A DNA stretch of 64,000 bases from Phaeovibrio sulfidiphilus (GTDB lineage Bacteria > Pseudomonadota > Alphaproteobacteria > Rhodospirillales > Rhodospirillaceae): contig NZ_JACZHT010000002.1 in the NCBI RefSeq assembly GCF_014861485.1, positions 310,001-374,000 of the forward strand, in the 5' to 3' direction. How positions within the stretch are numbered: position 1 is the stretch's first letter; every line of letters starts with the position of its first letter. Positions 50,308-58,678 of the stretch are shown piece after piece. Below the pieces are notes generated by a model. That model ran no database searches. It saw only the letters and a list, made by a program, of their open reading frames with translations, and was not told the origin of the DNA. The translations under genes and the position numbers were made by a program.

Positions 50308-51391
50308 GTTGGATCTTCCTGAACTGCAAAAGCCATTATTTTCAGGCGGCTTTCTTGTTTTTTTATACGCAGGATCGTTCCTGCGGGCTTGGTGGGGTAC
50401 CGTGTCCCCGGGGTCGGAAAGCGAAAAGCTTGCGGTGCGAAGCTATAGGTCGGGAGCATAGCCGCCCGCCCCGGACAAGAAAAGCAAAAAAAGAACCGCA
50501 CCGGGAGAGATGTCCAGAGCGCCCGGAATGCGGGGCGGACCCGTGCCCGGGGCCACGGAGGAGGGGCCCGGAGTTGCGGGGACGGCCGATCGGGGCCGGG
50601 GCGTTCACCTTTTTCCAGGCGCGCTTCCGTTGACCCCGTTTCAGGCCCTCCCGCGTGCGGAAAAGGGCGTTGCCTCGCAGGCCCGTTCGGAGGGAGTTTG
50701 GCTCTGCGCCCGTCGGGCGGGCATTCCCATCGGGTGTGGAACCGGCCGGGTGATCGGCTCAACTGCACGGGGCGGTCCCGCCGTGGGCAGGCTGGACGGT
50801 GCTTCCCGCGCGGGTTCCGCGGTCCCGCTACAGTCGGCGTTACCGCTGGGGGGGGGGTAGGGGGAGGGGCGCGGCCTGTCCGGGCGCGCTCTCCGCGCTC
50901 GGGTCTTTATGGTGGGTTTTTCAGCGTTCGGTTATTAGCGATGTCCGGCGCGGTGCGGGGAGGGGTGCAGCAACAGGCGCCAGTCACCCCGACGCGGCCT
51001 GTCGCGGCGGCTGTTGCGCGGACGCGGCCTGGGGTGGGGCTGTCGTGGTGTGGTGCCGATTCCCGAGCGCTGTCCGGCTGTCTGGCGCGGGGAAAGGGGA
51101 CGGTTGTCGGCCTGTCCCGACGCCTGTTGCGCGGGAGCGGACAGCAAAAGAGGCGGCAAGCGGGGGGCTCGCATGGCCCTTCAGTGTCGGTGATGCGTCG
51201 TCACGTACGCGCATCGGGCCCTTCAGTGTCGAGGGGTGGCCGCACGCCCCTGGAAGGGCACGGCATCGCGCTCCCAACAGGGCGCCAGCCTCCAAACGGC
51301 GTCATGACCGCCGGATCTGCCCTGTCTTTTGCCCGGGAACCAGCTTCAGGGGGCGGGCGGGACGCCCTGTCTGCCCCTGTCTCGGGCCCCG
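50308..51391. other. gene-free region upstream of acs
   Basis: About 1.1 kb with no recognisable gene. The first 150 bases are AT-richer and should hold the acs promoter. Further on there are short direct repeats: a GCCCTTCAGTGTCG block near 51176 and 51220, and a CCTGT-TTGCGCGG pair near 50999 and 51112. Open frames on both strands look non-coding. Confidence 0.5.
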
Positions 51392-52621
51392 TCAGCCCAT
51401 GATATCGAAGAACGGGTTCTTCTTGCCCATGGACACCATGGTGGACTGGAACACCTGGACATACGCCTGCTGGGCCTGGGTCATGACGTCGTACTGCTGT
51501 TGCATGACATCGAACTGCCGCCGGTATTCCTTCTCGACGTCCTGCTTGTCGAGATACTCGAGGCTGGCGAGTTTCTGGCGTTCCTTTGCGATGTCCTTGA
51601 GGCTTTCGGAGAATCGCTTCTCGGCTTTTGTGAGCGCGCGCAGGTCGCCCTCGAAGGCCGTCTTGGCGGCGAAGACCTTGAAGCCGGCGGACGACAGGTC
51701 GCTGCGCATGGCCTCGAAGCCCTTCTCGTCCATCGTGTAGAGGCACGATGGGCCAACGCCCAGCCCGCCCTGTTTGAGCGTGCCGGTGATTTTGACCGTC
51801 TCGTCTCCGTCCTTGTAGCTCAGGGTGATTTGGTCTCCCGAGCGCTCCTCCAGGGTGAGATCCTTGAAGGCGACGGTCTTGTCCTTGCCGCCGCTCGCGT
51901 GGGGCTGGTGCGGGTTGTAGTCCTTGTAGAGTGTGAGGTTGCCCCCCGAGCCGTAGGTGCCCTGCGAGACATCGGTGGAGGTGGTTGCGTCGTAGTACGA
52001 CGGTGACCAGACCGTTTTGGCGTCGAGTTCGATTCGGAAGTCCGAGCCGAGGAACTGGCCGCTGATGGTCGAGTCGGATCGGGCATTCGGCCTGGCCCGA
52101 TACTCCAGGGAGTTGGGGGCCCACACCGCCCAGTCCCGCGGCGAGCCGATCAGATTGTTGGAGGAGTTGTAGTCGTTGGCCGCATCGTTCAGGCGGGCGA
52201 GGGCGTTGTCGTACTTCGACTTGTAATACGCAAGGTCGCTCTGGTTGCCCCCCTTGTGGGCCTCCTCCATGTTTCCGAGGGCCGTTCGCATCTCCTCGAT
52301 GGATTTCTCGACGGTCTCGATTCCATGGGGTCCATACTTTTTGCCCTTCAGGGCTTTCTCCAGGCCGGTCTTCGCGGTCGCCAGATCCTTCATGACCCTG
52401 AAGATCCGCTTTTCATCGAGATCCAGCGCCTTGGCCTGGGCCTGGTACTCGAGGGCGACCTTTTCTTTCTCGCCCTCCATCTCGGTGTAAAGCCGGGCCG
52501 CCTGATGCCCCATTCCGGCCTCGGCGAACGGGTTCAGTGTCGAGGGCCGTGCTGTCAGGGCATTCGGCCCGATTCGCGAGCTCATGGGCATCAGCGACGA
52601 CATAAGGGGGGAAATGGCCAT
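51392..52621 (-). CDS. unknown 409-residue helical protein beside flagellin
   Basis: Not recognised. ATG 52621 has GGGAG upstream. No signal peptide or membrane segment. Layout: N-terminal region (about 1-45) rich in Ser and Met, long charged helices likely to form coiled coils (about 45-150, Glu/Lys/Ala-rich), a beta-rich, Gly/Ser/Thr/Tyr-rich middle (about 160-285, with YGSGGNLTLYKDYNPH), and a second helical stretch to the end (about 300-395) finishing MVSMGKKNPFFDIMG. Helix-beta-helix order with paired terminal coiled coils resembles flagellar axial proteins. It is divergent from the flagellin gene. A flagellum-related structural or export role is a guess from architecture and position. 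Confidence 0.8.
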   Translation of the reverse strand: MAISPLMSSLMPMSSRIGPNALTARPSTLNPFAEAGMGHQAARLYTEMEGEKEKVALEYQAQAKALDLDEKRIFRVMKDLATAKTGLEKALKGKKYGPHGIETVEKSIEEMRTALGNMEEAHKGGNQSDLAYYKSKYDNALARLNDAANDYNSSNNLIGSPRDWAVWAPNSLEYRARPNARSDSTISGQFLGSDFRIELDAKTVWSPSYYDATTSTDVSQGTYGSGGNLTLYKDYNPHQPHASGGKDKTVAFKDLTLEERSGDQITLSYKDGDETVKITGTLKQGGLGVGPSCLYTMDEKGFEAMRSDLSSAGFKVFAAKTAFEGDLRALTKAEKRFSESLKDIAKERQKLASLEYLDKQDVEKEYRRQFDVMQQQYDVMTQAQQAYVQVFQSTMVSMGKKNPFFDIMG

Positions 52622-52714
52622 TTCCGGAGTCTCCCTGGCATTCTGCTTGGAACCGTCCGAATGTCGGAGGCAGTTGAATAAGGGAAGTGCTGTCGAACGG
52701 CCATCGTATCGCGA

Positions 52715-52729
52715 AGGACAGGAACTGTC
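52715..52729. promoter_or_regulatory. perfect dyad GGACAG-N3-CTGTCC, possible operator
   Basis: A 15-base perfect inverted repeat about 95 bases before the start of the unknown 409-residue gene, in the divergent region shared with flagellin. It is a plausible dimer-binding site; no regulator is recognised. Confidence 0.35.
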
Positions 52730-53093
52730 CACATTGGAAGTGGAGTCGGTGCTTCCGGTCGTTGCGGGGGTAAGAAATCAGGGGTGGGATCCGGCAGTAA
52801 TGCCCCTGTGAAACCGCCCGTTTTTCCGGGTCTGTCCTGTCTGTTCCGGGCGAACCGGTCGCGCGAAAGTAAAAGCCCGGTTTGCGGGCCGCCCCGGGCC
52901 GGGGAGGGAATCGGCCTTCTTTGTCTTGGTGCGCGTGTTGATGTCTGCGCGAGTCGGGTTTTTTCTTGTATTTATTCAGTAAAACAGGGCGTTTCTCCCC
53001 GCCGTCATCCGCAGTTCAGGATCCGGGGTGGCGACGGCGGCGGGCGGGCTTTTTCGTGTTTTTCTTCGATTTCCCTCACTTTTTCTCATTCAA

Positions 53094-53122
53094 TTGACTC
53101 CTTATGGTCTCTTTGCTATGGT
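53094..53122 (+). promoter_or_regulatory. near-consensus sigma-70 promoter upstream of flagellin
   Basis: TTGACT (53094-53099), exactly 17 bases, then TATGGT (53117-53122) within AT-rich DNA. Predicted start of transcription near 53129, leaving a leader of about 180 bases before the flagellin ATG. Confidence 0.65.
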
Positions 53123-53189
53123 CCAAAATCGGGTGGCATGCATCGGCCTAAAGAAACTTCAGGTTGGAGCGTGCGTGACGACACCCGAA

Positions 53190-53219
53190 AGTCCCCGGCC
53201 TCCGGGGACTCCGTTTTTT
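53190..53219 (+). terminator. terminator-like hairpin in flagellin leader
   Basis: Perfect 9-bp stem AGTCCCCGG/CCGGGGACT with a three-base loop, then CCG and six T residues. It lies about 60-90 bases after the predicted start and 90 bases before the flagellin ATG. It could be an attenuator of flagellin or the end of an independent RNA of about 90 bases. Confidence 0.7.
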
Positions 53220-53248
53220 ACGGAACCTACCCTCGGGCAAACCCGGGG

Positions 53249-53273
53249 GGCGGGGCCCTGAAAACGCCCCGCC
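53249..53273 (+). promoter_or_regulatory. second leader hairpin just before flagellin
   Basis: GGCGGGGC pairs with GCCCCGCC around a nine-base loop, ending 36 bases before the flagellin start codon. The adjoining bases (CCTCGGGCAAACCCGGGG) can also pair, so the leader may switch between folds. Confidence 0.55.
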
Positions 53274-53309
53274 ATGCTAAACATTTTTATCCTAGAAAGG
53301 GATAGAACC

Positions 53310-54767
53310 ATGGCTAAAGCAGTGACCCTCTCCTCCGCCTCCATGTCGAACCTGTTGTCCCTGCAGAACACGCAGTCCCTCGTGGACCGCACGCAGGGCC
53401 GTCTGTCCACCGGCAAGGCGGTGAACTCGGCGCTTGATGACGCGATGGCGTTCTTCAAGAACCGCAACCTGACCAATCGCGCCAGCGACCTGGCCGACAT
53501 CAAGAAAGACATCCAAAACGGCGTGAACGTGATTAAGGAAGCGGTCGACTCTCTCGAGCAGATCGACTCCCTCCTGAAGAACGCCAAGGCCGCCGCCCAG
53601 TCCGTGAAGGCGGAAAAGGATGCCGACGTCCGCAAGAACTACATCAAGCAGATCAACGACACGCTGGAGCAGATCGTCCAGCTGGCGGCGGACTCCAACT
53701 ACGACGGCATCAACCTGATCCAGAACGTCAAGGATGTGGGGCTGGACACGGATGCTGGAGAAGCGGCGAAAGCGAAGCTCGCTGCCGGCAGCACCCTGAC
53801 CGAAGCCGATTTGACCAACGAAAAACGCACGGAGTACGCGGGCAAGGCCTTTGACGCGGCCCTTGCGGAAAAGGGTGAGGCCCTTTTTGAGAAGGGAACG
53901 GGCGCCAAGGAAATCAAGGTCAAAGCGCAGTCGGACTACGGCACCAAGGATGTCACGCTGACTGATGCCCTTGATGAGTCGTCCAAGCTTGAGAACATCG
54001 AGGCTTGGGACTCCGGGGCTGTTGGTAAGGTCAAGAAACACACCGACGGCAATTACTACCTCGTTACGGAAGCAAAAAAGGGAACGAAGGTCGACACTGC
54101 TGCTCTGAAAAACGAGCTCGTCTCGAAAGCAAACGCAGCCTCGGGCGGTTCTCTTGACGCGAACAGCGCGCTCGTCGGCAAGGAGAAGGTCAAAAATCTG
54201 GTGTCCGGCGGCGGCACCGATACCCGTGATCTTCAGACCCGCGTGAACGAGGAGGTTGCCAACAACCGCGAAGCGTATCAGGACAAGAACGGATACGTCG
54301 CGCCGGAGCGTCTGACGGTCATCTTCTCGGAGCAGGACCGTGACCGCAAGATCGATGTGAACGCCAAGTCTCTGAGCTCGCTGCTCACCGGTCTGGTGAA
54401 CGGTAACGGGGCCAAGGAAATCACGGTTGATGACTGGCACAAGCCCCAGGTTGCTGGGGATGTGAACGGCCCGAAGGTTGTCGATACGGACAAGATCGAC
54501 GCGTTCATCGCGAGCGTCGAGAAGGCCCGCAAGCAGGTTCAGGCCTACTCTGCCGAGCTCGGTAACTACTCGTCCATCATGTCGACCCGTTCCGAGTGGA
54601 CCGACAACACCATCAACACCCTGAAGGGTGGTGGTGCGGATCTGGTCAACGCCAACATGAACGAGGAATCGGCCAACATGCTGGCACTGCAGACCCGCCA
54701 GCAGCTCGGTGTGATTGCGCTCTCCATCGCGCAGCAGTCCGAGCAGGCCGTCCTGCGTCTGTTCTAG
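53310..54767 (+). CDS. flagellin
   Basis: Filament subunit of the flagellum, exported by the flagellar type III system. 485 residues: conserved N-terminal helices (SLQNTQSLVDRTQGRLSTGKAV and the long coiled region to about 150), a variable Lys/Asp-rich middle (about 155-400), and the conserved C-terminal helix (MNEESANMLALQTRQQLGVIALSIAQQSEQAVLRLF split by the usual ALQTRQQL). ATG 53310 has AGAAAGGGA upstream. Codon use is less GC-extreme in the middle domain, as is common for surface-exposed flagellin regions. No other flagellar genes are in the window. Confidence 0.96.
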   Translation: MAKAVTLSSASMSNLLSLQNTQSLVDRTQGRLSTGKAVNSALDDAMAFFKNRNLTNRASDLADIKKDIQNGVNVIKEAVDSLEQIDSLLKNAKAAAQSVKAEKDADVRKNYIKQINDTLEQIVQLAADSNYDGINLIQNVKDVGLDTDAGEAAKAKLAAGSTLTEADLTNEKRTEYAGKAFDAALAEKGEALFEKGTGAKEIKVKAQSDYGTKDVTLTDALDESSKLENIEAWDSGAVGKVKKHTDGNYYLVTEAKKGTKVDTAALKNELVSKANAASGGSLDANSALVGKEKVKNLVSGGGTDTRDLQTRVNEEVANNREAYQDKNGYVAPERLTVIFSEQDRDRKIDVNAKSLSSLLTGLVNGNGAKEITVDDWHKPQVAGDVNGPKVVDTDKIDAFIASVEKARKQVQAYSAELGNYSSIMSTRSEWTDNTINTLKGGGADLVNANMNEESANMLALQTRQQLGVIALSIAQQSEQAVLRLF

Positions 54768-54848
54768 GATCTGTTCCGGCGGGCGGTTCGCCGCCCGTTT
54801 CCGGACCGTTCCGGTCACCGACCTTCGGCCTTTCGTCAGGCCAGAGAA

Positions 54849-54878
54849 ACGAGCGGGTTCCTCCCGCTCGTTTTTTTT
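54849..54878 (+). terminator. intrinsic terminator of flagellin
   Basis: Perfect 9-bp stem ACGAGCGGG/CCCGCTCGT with a five-base loop, followed by eight T residues. Starts about 80 bases past the stop codon. The following 54879-55099 shows nothing recognisable. Confidence 0.95.
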
Positions 54879-55099
54879 GTGCCCGTCCCCGGCGGAGGGA
54901 CTGTAACGGCCGGTCGTGTGGCGGCTCGGGTGCATTTCGATGTGGGGTGCGTGGCGGTTGGCACCGTCGTGCGGGCGCGGCCGGCTGCTCCAGGCCGGAC
55001 GGCTAGATTCCCGGTGGTGGCAGGCGTTCCCCGGGGGAACGGATCAGCCCCGCTCAGGCAACCGCCCACTCCGGTCTGGCAGCGGTCCAAATCCCCCCG

Positions 55100-56473
55100 T
55101 CAGGGCACGGCGTTCAGGGCCGCATTCAGGTAGGCGTCCAGGTCGTTGCGTATCGTGTCCAGGGTTGCGGCATCCGTGGCCTCGGCCCGCGCGACCAGGG
55201 CGGCCTGGGTGTTGGACACCCGCAATAGCCACCAGCCGCCGGGGCGGCGCACCCGGACGCCGTCAATCTCCGAGACGTCGGCGCGTTCCGCCCGCAGGCG
55301 CTCGCGCACACGCTCCACCACCGCCCACTTCCGGCTGTCGGCGCAGGGAATGCGGATCTCGGGCGTGGTGGCCCGCGGCGGCAGGGCACCCACCCACTCG
55401 GACAGCGGCCCGTCCAGGGCGGCGACTTCCCCCAGCACCCGCACGGCGGCATACAGGGCATCGTCAAAACCGTGGTAGGCGTCCGCAAAAAACACGTGGC
55501 CGCTCATTTCCCCCGCAAGGAGCGCCCCCAACTCCACCATCTTGCGCCGGATCAGCGTGTGCCCCGTGCGGCAGACGACCGGGCGGGCGCCCATGGCGCG
55601 CAGGGTCTCGAACAGGACATCGCTGGATTTCACGTCCGCAAGCACAGCGGTGCCCGGATGGCGCGCAAGAACCCCCCGGGCCAGGAGAAGCAGGAACAGG
55701 TCCGCGGGCAGGACGCGCCCGGTGGGGTCCACGACGCCCAGACGGTCGCCATCCGCGTCGAAGGCCAGCCCCACGTCCGCCTGCAGGCGCACCACGGCGT
55801 CCTGCAACTGGGTCAGGGTTGCCGGATCCGCAGGGTCCGGGTGGTGGGCCGGAAAGCGCCCGTCAACGGCGGCGTTGATCACGTGGTGGTTGCCCGGCAG
55901 GCGCGCGCACAGGGCCTCCACGCATGGCCCCGCCGCCCCGTTGCCCGGATCCCAGACCACCCGCAGTGGCCGGGCGCCCGGTGGCCAGCCCCGCAGCAGC
56001 TCGGCCACATAGGCGGGCTGGAGGTCGACACGCCGGCGCTCTCCCGCACCGGAGGCAAACGCCCCCCGGGAGGCCAGGTAGCCCAGCTCGGCCACGCCCC
56101 GTCCCGAGAGCGAGCGCCGTGCGCGCATCATCTTGAAGCCGTTGTGACCGGCGGGATTGTGGGAGCCCGTGACCTGGATGGCGCCGTCCGACTCCCGGGT
56201 CATGTGGGCGTAATAGACCAGCGGTGTGGGGGCGATCCCCAAATCCGAGACCCGGGCCCCCGTGGACAGGAGCCCCTCGGCAAGCGCGTCGCACAGCTCC
56301 GGGGAGGACAGGCGTCCGTCACGTCCGACAAACACGTGGGGGTGGGGCGTTGTGTCCCTCAGCACGGTGCCGAAGACCTGCCCCAGAACCCGGGCGTCCT
56401 CGGCAAAGAGGGTCTCGCCCACGATGCCGCGGATATCGTATTCGCGCAGGATCCCGGGATGAAAACAGTGCAC
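55100..56473 (-). CDS. phosphomannomutase/phosphoglucomutase
   Basis: Alpha-phosphohexomutase interconverting hexose 1- and 6-phosphates for LPS or polysaccharide precursors. 457 residues: FVGRDGR, the phosphoserine loop VTGSHNPAGHNG (Ser104), metal site DADGDRLG near 240, and sugar-binding GEMSGHVFF. GTG 56473 is chosen because AGGGGAG lies seven bases upstream; a TTG two codons earlier would sit on that site. It is 47 bases after the helical-repeat gene and probably the last gene of the lipid A operon. PMM versus PGM specificity is not resolved. Confidence 0.92.
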   Translation of the reverse strand: MHCFHPGILREYDIRGIVGETLFAEDARVLGQVFGTVLRDTTPHPHVFVGRDGRLSSPELCDALAEGLLSTGARVSDLGIAPTPLVYYAHMTRESDGAIQVTGSHNPAGHNGFKMMRARRSLSGRGVAELGYLASRGAFASGAGERRRVDLQPAYVAELLRGWPPGARPLRVVWDPGNGAAGPCVEALCARLPGNHHVINAAVDGRFPAHHPDPADPATLTQLQDAVVRLQADVGLAFDADGDRLGVVDPTGRVLPADLFLLLLARGVLARHPGTAVLADVKSSDVLFETLRAMGARPVVCRTGHTLIRRKMVELGALLAGEMSGHVFFADAYHGFDDALYAAVRVLGEVAALDGPLSEWVGALPPRATTPEIRIPCADSRKWAVVERVRERLRAERADVSEIDGVRVRRPGGWWLLRVSNTQAALVARAEATDAATLDTIRNDLDAYLNAALNAVP

Positions 56474-56520
56474 GGACAACTCCCCTCGAGTTCGCGGACC
56501 GGGCGCACGGCCCGGTCCCC

Positions 56521-57399
56521 TCAGGCGTGATGGTGCGGGTCCGGCTGGTTTTGCTGGAGGTGCTGGTAGACAAACGAAATCATGGTCTCGATCTCGGTCA
56601 TCATGACGGTGGCGGCGCTGTGCTGGTCGGGGAAGGTGTCCGCGCGGAACACCCGCAGGGAGTCCGACACGGCTTCCCGGGCGGCGCGCAGGCTCTCCAG
56701 GTCGCTTTCAAAATAGCCCAGCCAGTAAAGCGTTGCGGCAAAGCGGTTCAGGGTGACGGCCCACTGGAGCGGCGTTTCCCGCTCGTTGTAGAACTGGAGC
56801 GCGCAGGCAAACCCCTGGGCCGAGCCCTTGAGCGCGTTGGCACGGCCCCGGTCCGCCTCCCAGACCTGCCACAGGAGCATGCCCAGGGTTTCCTGCAGTG
56901 CGGCCCATTCCTGGACCGGGGGGCGGCTGTCCCAGGCGGCGGCGGCCCGGTCCAGGGCCTCGACGGCCTCCATCTCCCGATCGAAGTTCCGGTCCCGGGT
57001 GGCGAGGGCATAAAGAGCGTTGGCCAGGTTCTGGAGCAGGGTGCGGCTCTCTCCGCCAACAGAGATCACCAGCCGGTAGAGGTCGATGGCCTCCAGCAGG
57101 GTGCCGCTCCCCGTCTCAAAGACCAGTCCGCGACGGTACAAAGAGGTCGCAAGGCAACTCATGATGGCCACCCAGCCCTCGAGGTCCAGCTCCGGAGAAA
57201 AACGGGGGGCCTCGGTGCGGAAAATCTCCACGCAGTGACGCATGGCCTCCTCGTCGCCGTAAAGCCCGCCCAGGTCCCCCAGGGCGTAGGCCTGGTCCAT
57301 CCGGTACTGGAAGGACTGCTCCGGATTGGTCCGTTCCATCCGGTCCGCCGCCGCGCCGCTGGCCCGGGCCCGCTCCCGCAGTCTGGTTTCTGTCATCAT
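56521..57399 (-). CDS. unknown helical-repeat (TPR-like) protein coupled to lpxB
   Basis: Unrecognised protein of 292 residues, predicted all-helical with TPR-like spacing (for example LLQNLANALYALATRD, ALQETLGMLLWQVWEAD, VTLNRFAATLYWLGY). No signal peptide or membrane segment, so likely cytoplasmic. It ends in a short His cluster (PDPHHHA). Its start codon overlaps the lpxB stop (ATGA), so the two are translationally coupled. That placement suggests a role linked to lipid A or envelope synthesis, but no function can be assigned. Confidence 0.88.
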   Translation of the reverse strand: MMTETRLRERARASGAAADRMERTNPEQSFQYRMDQAYALGDLGGLYGDEEAMRHCVEIFRTEAPRFSPELDLEGWVAIMSCLATSLYRRGLVFETGSGTLLEAIDLYRLVISVGGESRTLLQNLANALYALATRDRNFDREMEAVEALDRAAAAWDSRPPVQEWAALQETLGMLLWQVWEADRGRANALKGSAQGFACALQFYNERETPLQWAVTLNRFAATLYWLGYFESDLESLRAAREAVSDSLRVFRADTFPDQHSAATVMMTEIETMISFVYQHLQQNQPDPHHHA

Positions 57400-58628
57400 T
57401 CTGTCGTGTCCCCTGTCCCCGCAAGCTGGAGGATGACCCGCGCCGCCGCCTCACTGGGCAGCCCCGTTCCGGGGCCAGCAAGATGGGCCAGCGCCTCGTC
57501 CATACCTGTCACCTGCGCGGTCCGCACCGCGTCGTTTTCGAGAAGGTCAAGTATACTAGCATACAAGTCCCGGGGGTTCGCTTTTTCCTGCAACATCTCG
57601 GGAATCACTTCCCGCTCCACAAGGACGTTGATCATATTGACGAAACGGGCGCCTCCGGACAAGAGGCGACGCAGAAGGAACGCGGTCGCCGGGTGAACCC
57701 GGTAGGCGACGACGTGGGGCACCCGCGCAAGCGCAAGTTCCAGCGACACCGTTCCCGAGGCGGCGAGCGCGGCCCGGGCGGTGGCAAAGGCGCCGGCCTT
57801 CTCGGTTGCCCCGGTCACGACCACCGGATCTCCGGGCCAGTCGTCCACCGCGCGGGCGATCCGCTCGCGCAGGTGCTCGGGGGCTGGAATGACCACGCGC
57901 AGGTCCGGGTGGTGTTCGGCAAGGAGACGGACCGTCTCGCCGAAGATCCCCAGAAGGGAGCGGATCTCGCCCTTGCGGCTGCCCGGCAGAACCACGAGCA
58001 CCGGCGCATCGGCGCCGATCCCGTGCCGGAGCCGGAAGGCACCGGCGTCCCCGTCCCCAAGGCCGGTCTCGATGACCGCGTGCCCCACGTGGGTGGTGGG
58101 CAGGTTGTGGCGCAGGAAGTAGGGGGGCTCGAACGGCCACAGGACAAGCAGGTGGTCCACCACAGCCGCCACGCTGGCCGCCCGGCCTTCCTTCCAGATC
58201 CAGACCATGGGTGCGACATAGTGAATGCGCAGGGCCGGATCCCTCGCCGCCTTCAGAGCCTTGTGAAGGCGGCCCGTAAAGCCCCAGGAGTCGATGGTGA
58301 TCACCACATCCGGCCGGAAGGCGGCAATATCCGCCTGCACGGTCTTGAGGTGCGCCATGATGCGCCGGACCCGGGGCAGAACCTCCATCAGGCCCATGAC
58401 GGCCAGATCCTCCATGGGCACCGCACTCGTGAGCCCCTCGGCCGCCATGCGCTCGCCCCCGACGCCTGCGAAGCGGATCTCCCGGCCGGGGGACTGGCGC
58501 ACCAGAGCCTTCATCAGAAGAGCCCCGAGCTGGTCGCCCGAGGGCTCGCCTGCAACGATATACACGCGCAGGGGACGGGCGTCCGCTGCGGTGTCCCCAA
58601 GGGCGGGCGATGAGGGATGCGGGGGCAT
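57396..58628 (-). CDS. lpxB: lipid-A-disaccharide synthase
   Basis: Glycosyltransferase joining UDP-2,3-diacylglucosamine and lipid X into the lipid A disaccharide at the inner-membrane face. 410 residues with YIVAGEPSGDQLGA near the start, IDSWGFTGRLHKAL, VLPGSRKGEI, and SGTVSLELALARVPHVVAYR. GAGG precedes the ATG. It follows lpxI after 50 bases. Confidence 0.97.
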   Translation of the reverse strand: MPPHPSSPALGDTAADARPLRVYIVAGEPSGDQLGALLMKALVRQSPGREIRFAGVGGERMAAEGLTSAVPMEDLAVMGLMEVLPRVRRIMAHLKTVQADIAAFRPDVVITIDSWGFTGRLHKALKAARDPALRIHYVAPMVWIWKEGRAASVAAVVDHLLVLWPFEPPYFLRHNLPTTHVGHAVIETGLGDGDAGAFRLRHGIGADAPVLVVLPGSRKGEIRSLLGIFGETVRLLAEHHPDLRVVIPAPEHLRERIARAVDDWPGDPVVVTGATEKAGAFATARAALAASGTVSLELALARVPHVVAYRVHPATAFLLRRLLSGGARFVNMINVLVEREVIPEMLQEKANPRDLYASILDLLENDAVRTAQVTGMDEALAHLAGPGTGLPSEAAARVILQLAGTGDTTE

Positions 58629-58678
58629 GTCTTACCTCGGCTGCAGGGGTGGAGAAGAGTGGGGCGGCGGCTCCCGGA

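Larger units (their letters stand above)
52622..53309. other. divergent regulatory region of unknown gene and flagellin
   Basis: 688 bases without a credible gene. It holds the dyad at 52715, a small stem GCCCG-N5-CGGGC near 52875, an AT-rich stretch at 53040-53130 with the flagellin-side promoter, and the structured leader at 53190-53273. I saw no clear sigma-28 (TAAA-N15-GCCGATAA) or sigma-54 (TGGC-N8-TTGC) promoter. Confidence 0.6.

Noticed and set aside
50698-51402. 234-codon plus-strand frame in the gap upstream of acs
   Set aside because: Low-complexity Gly/Arg/Ser composition, no start signal, no domain; overlaps short DNA repeats.
53094-53310. sigma-28 or sigma-54 promoter for flagellin
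   Set aside because: Looked for TAAA-N15-GCCGATAA and TGGC-N8-TTGC patterns; nearest matches had wrong spacing, whereas the sigma-70-type pair has ideal spacing.
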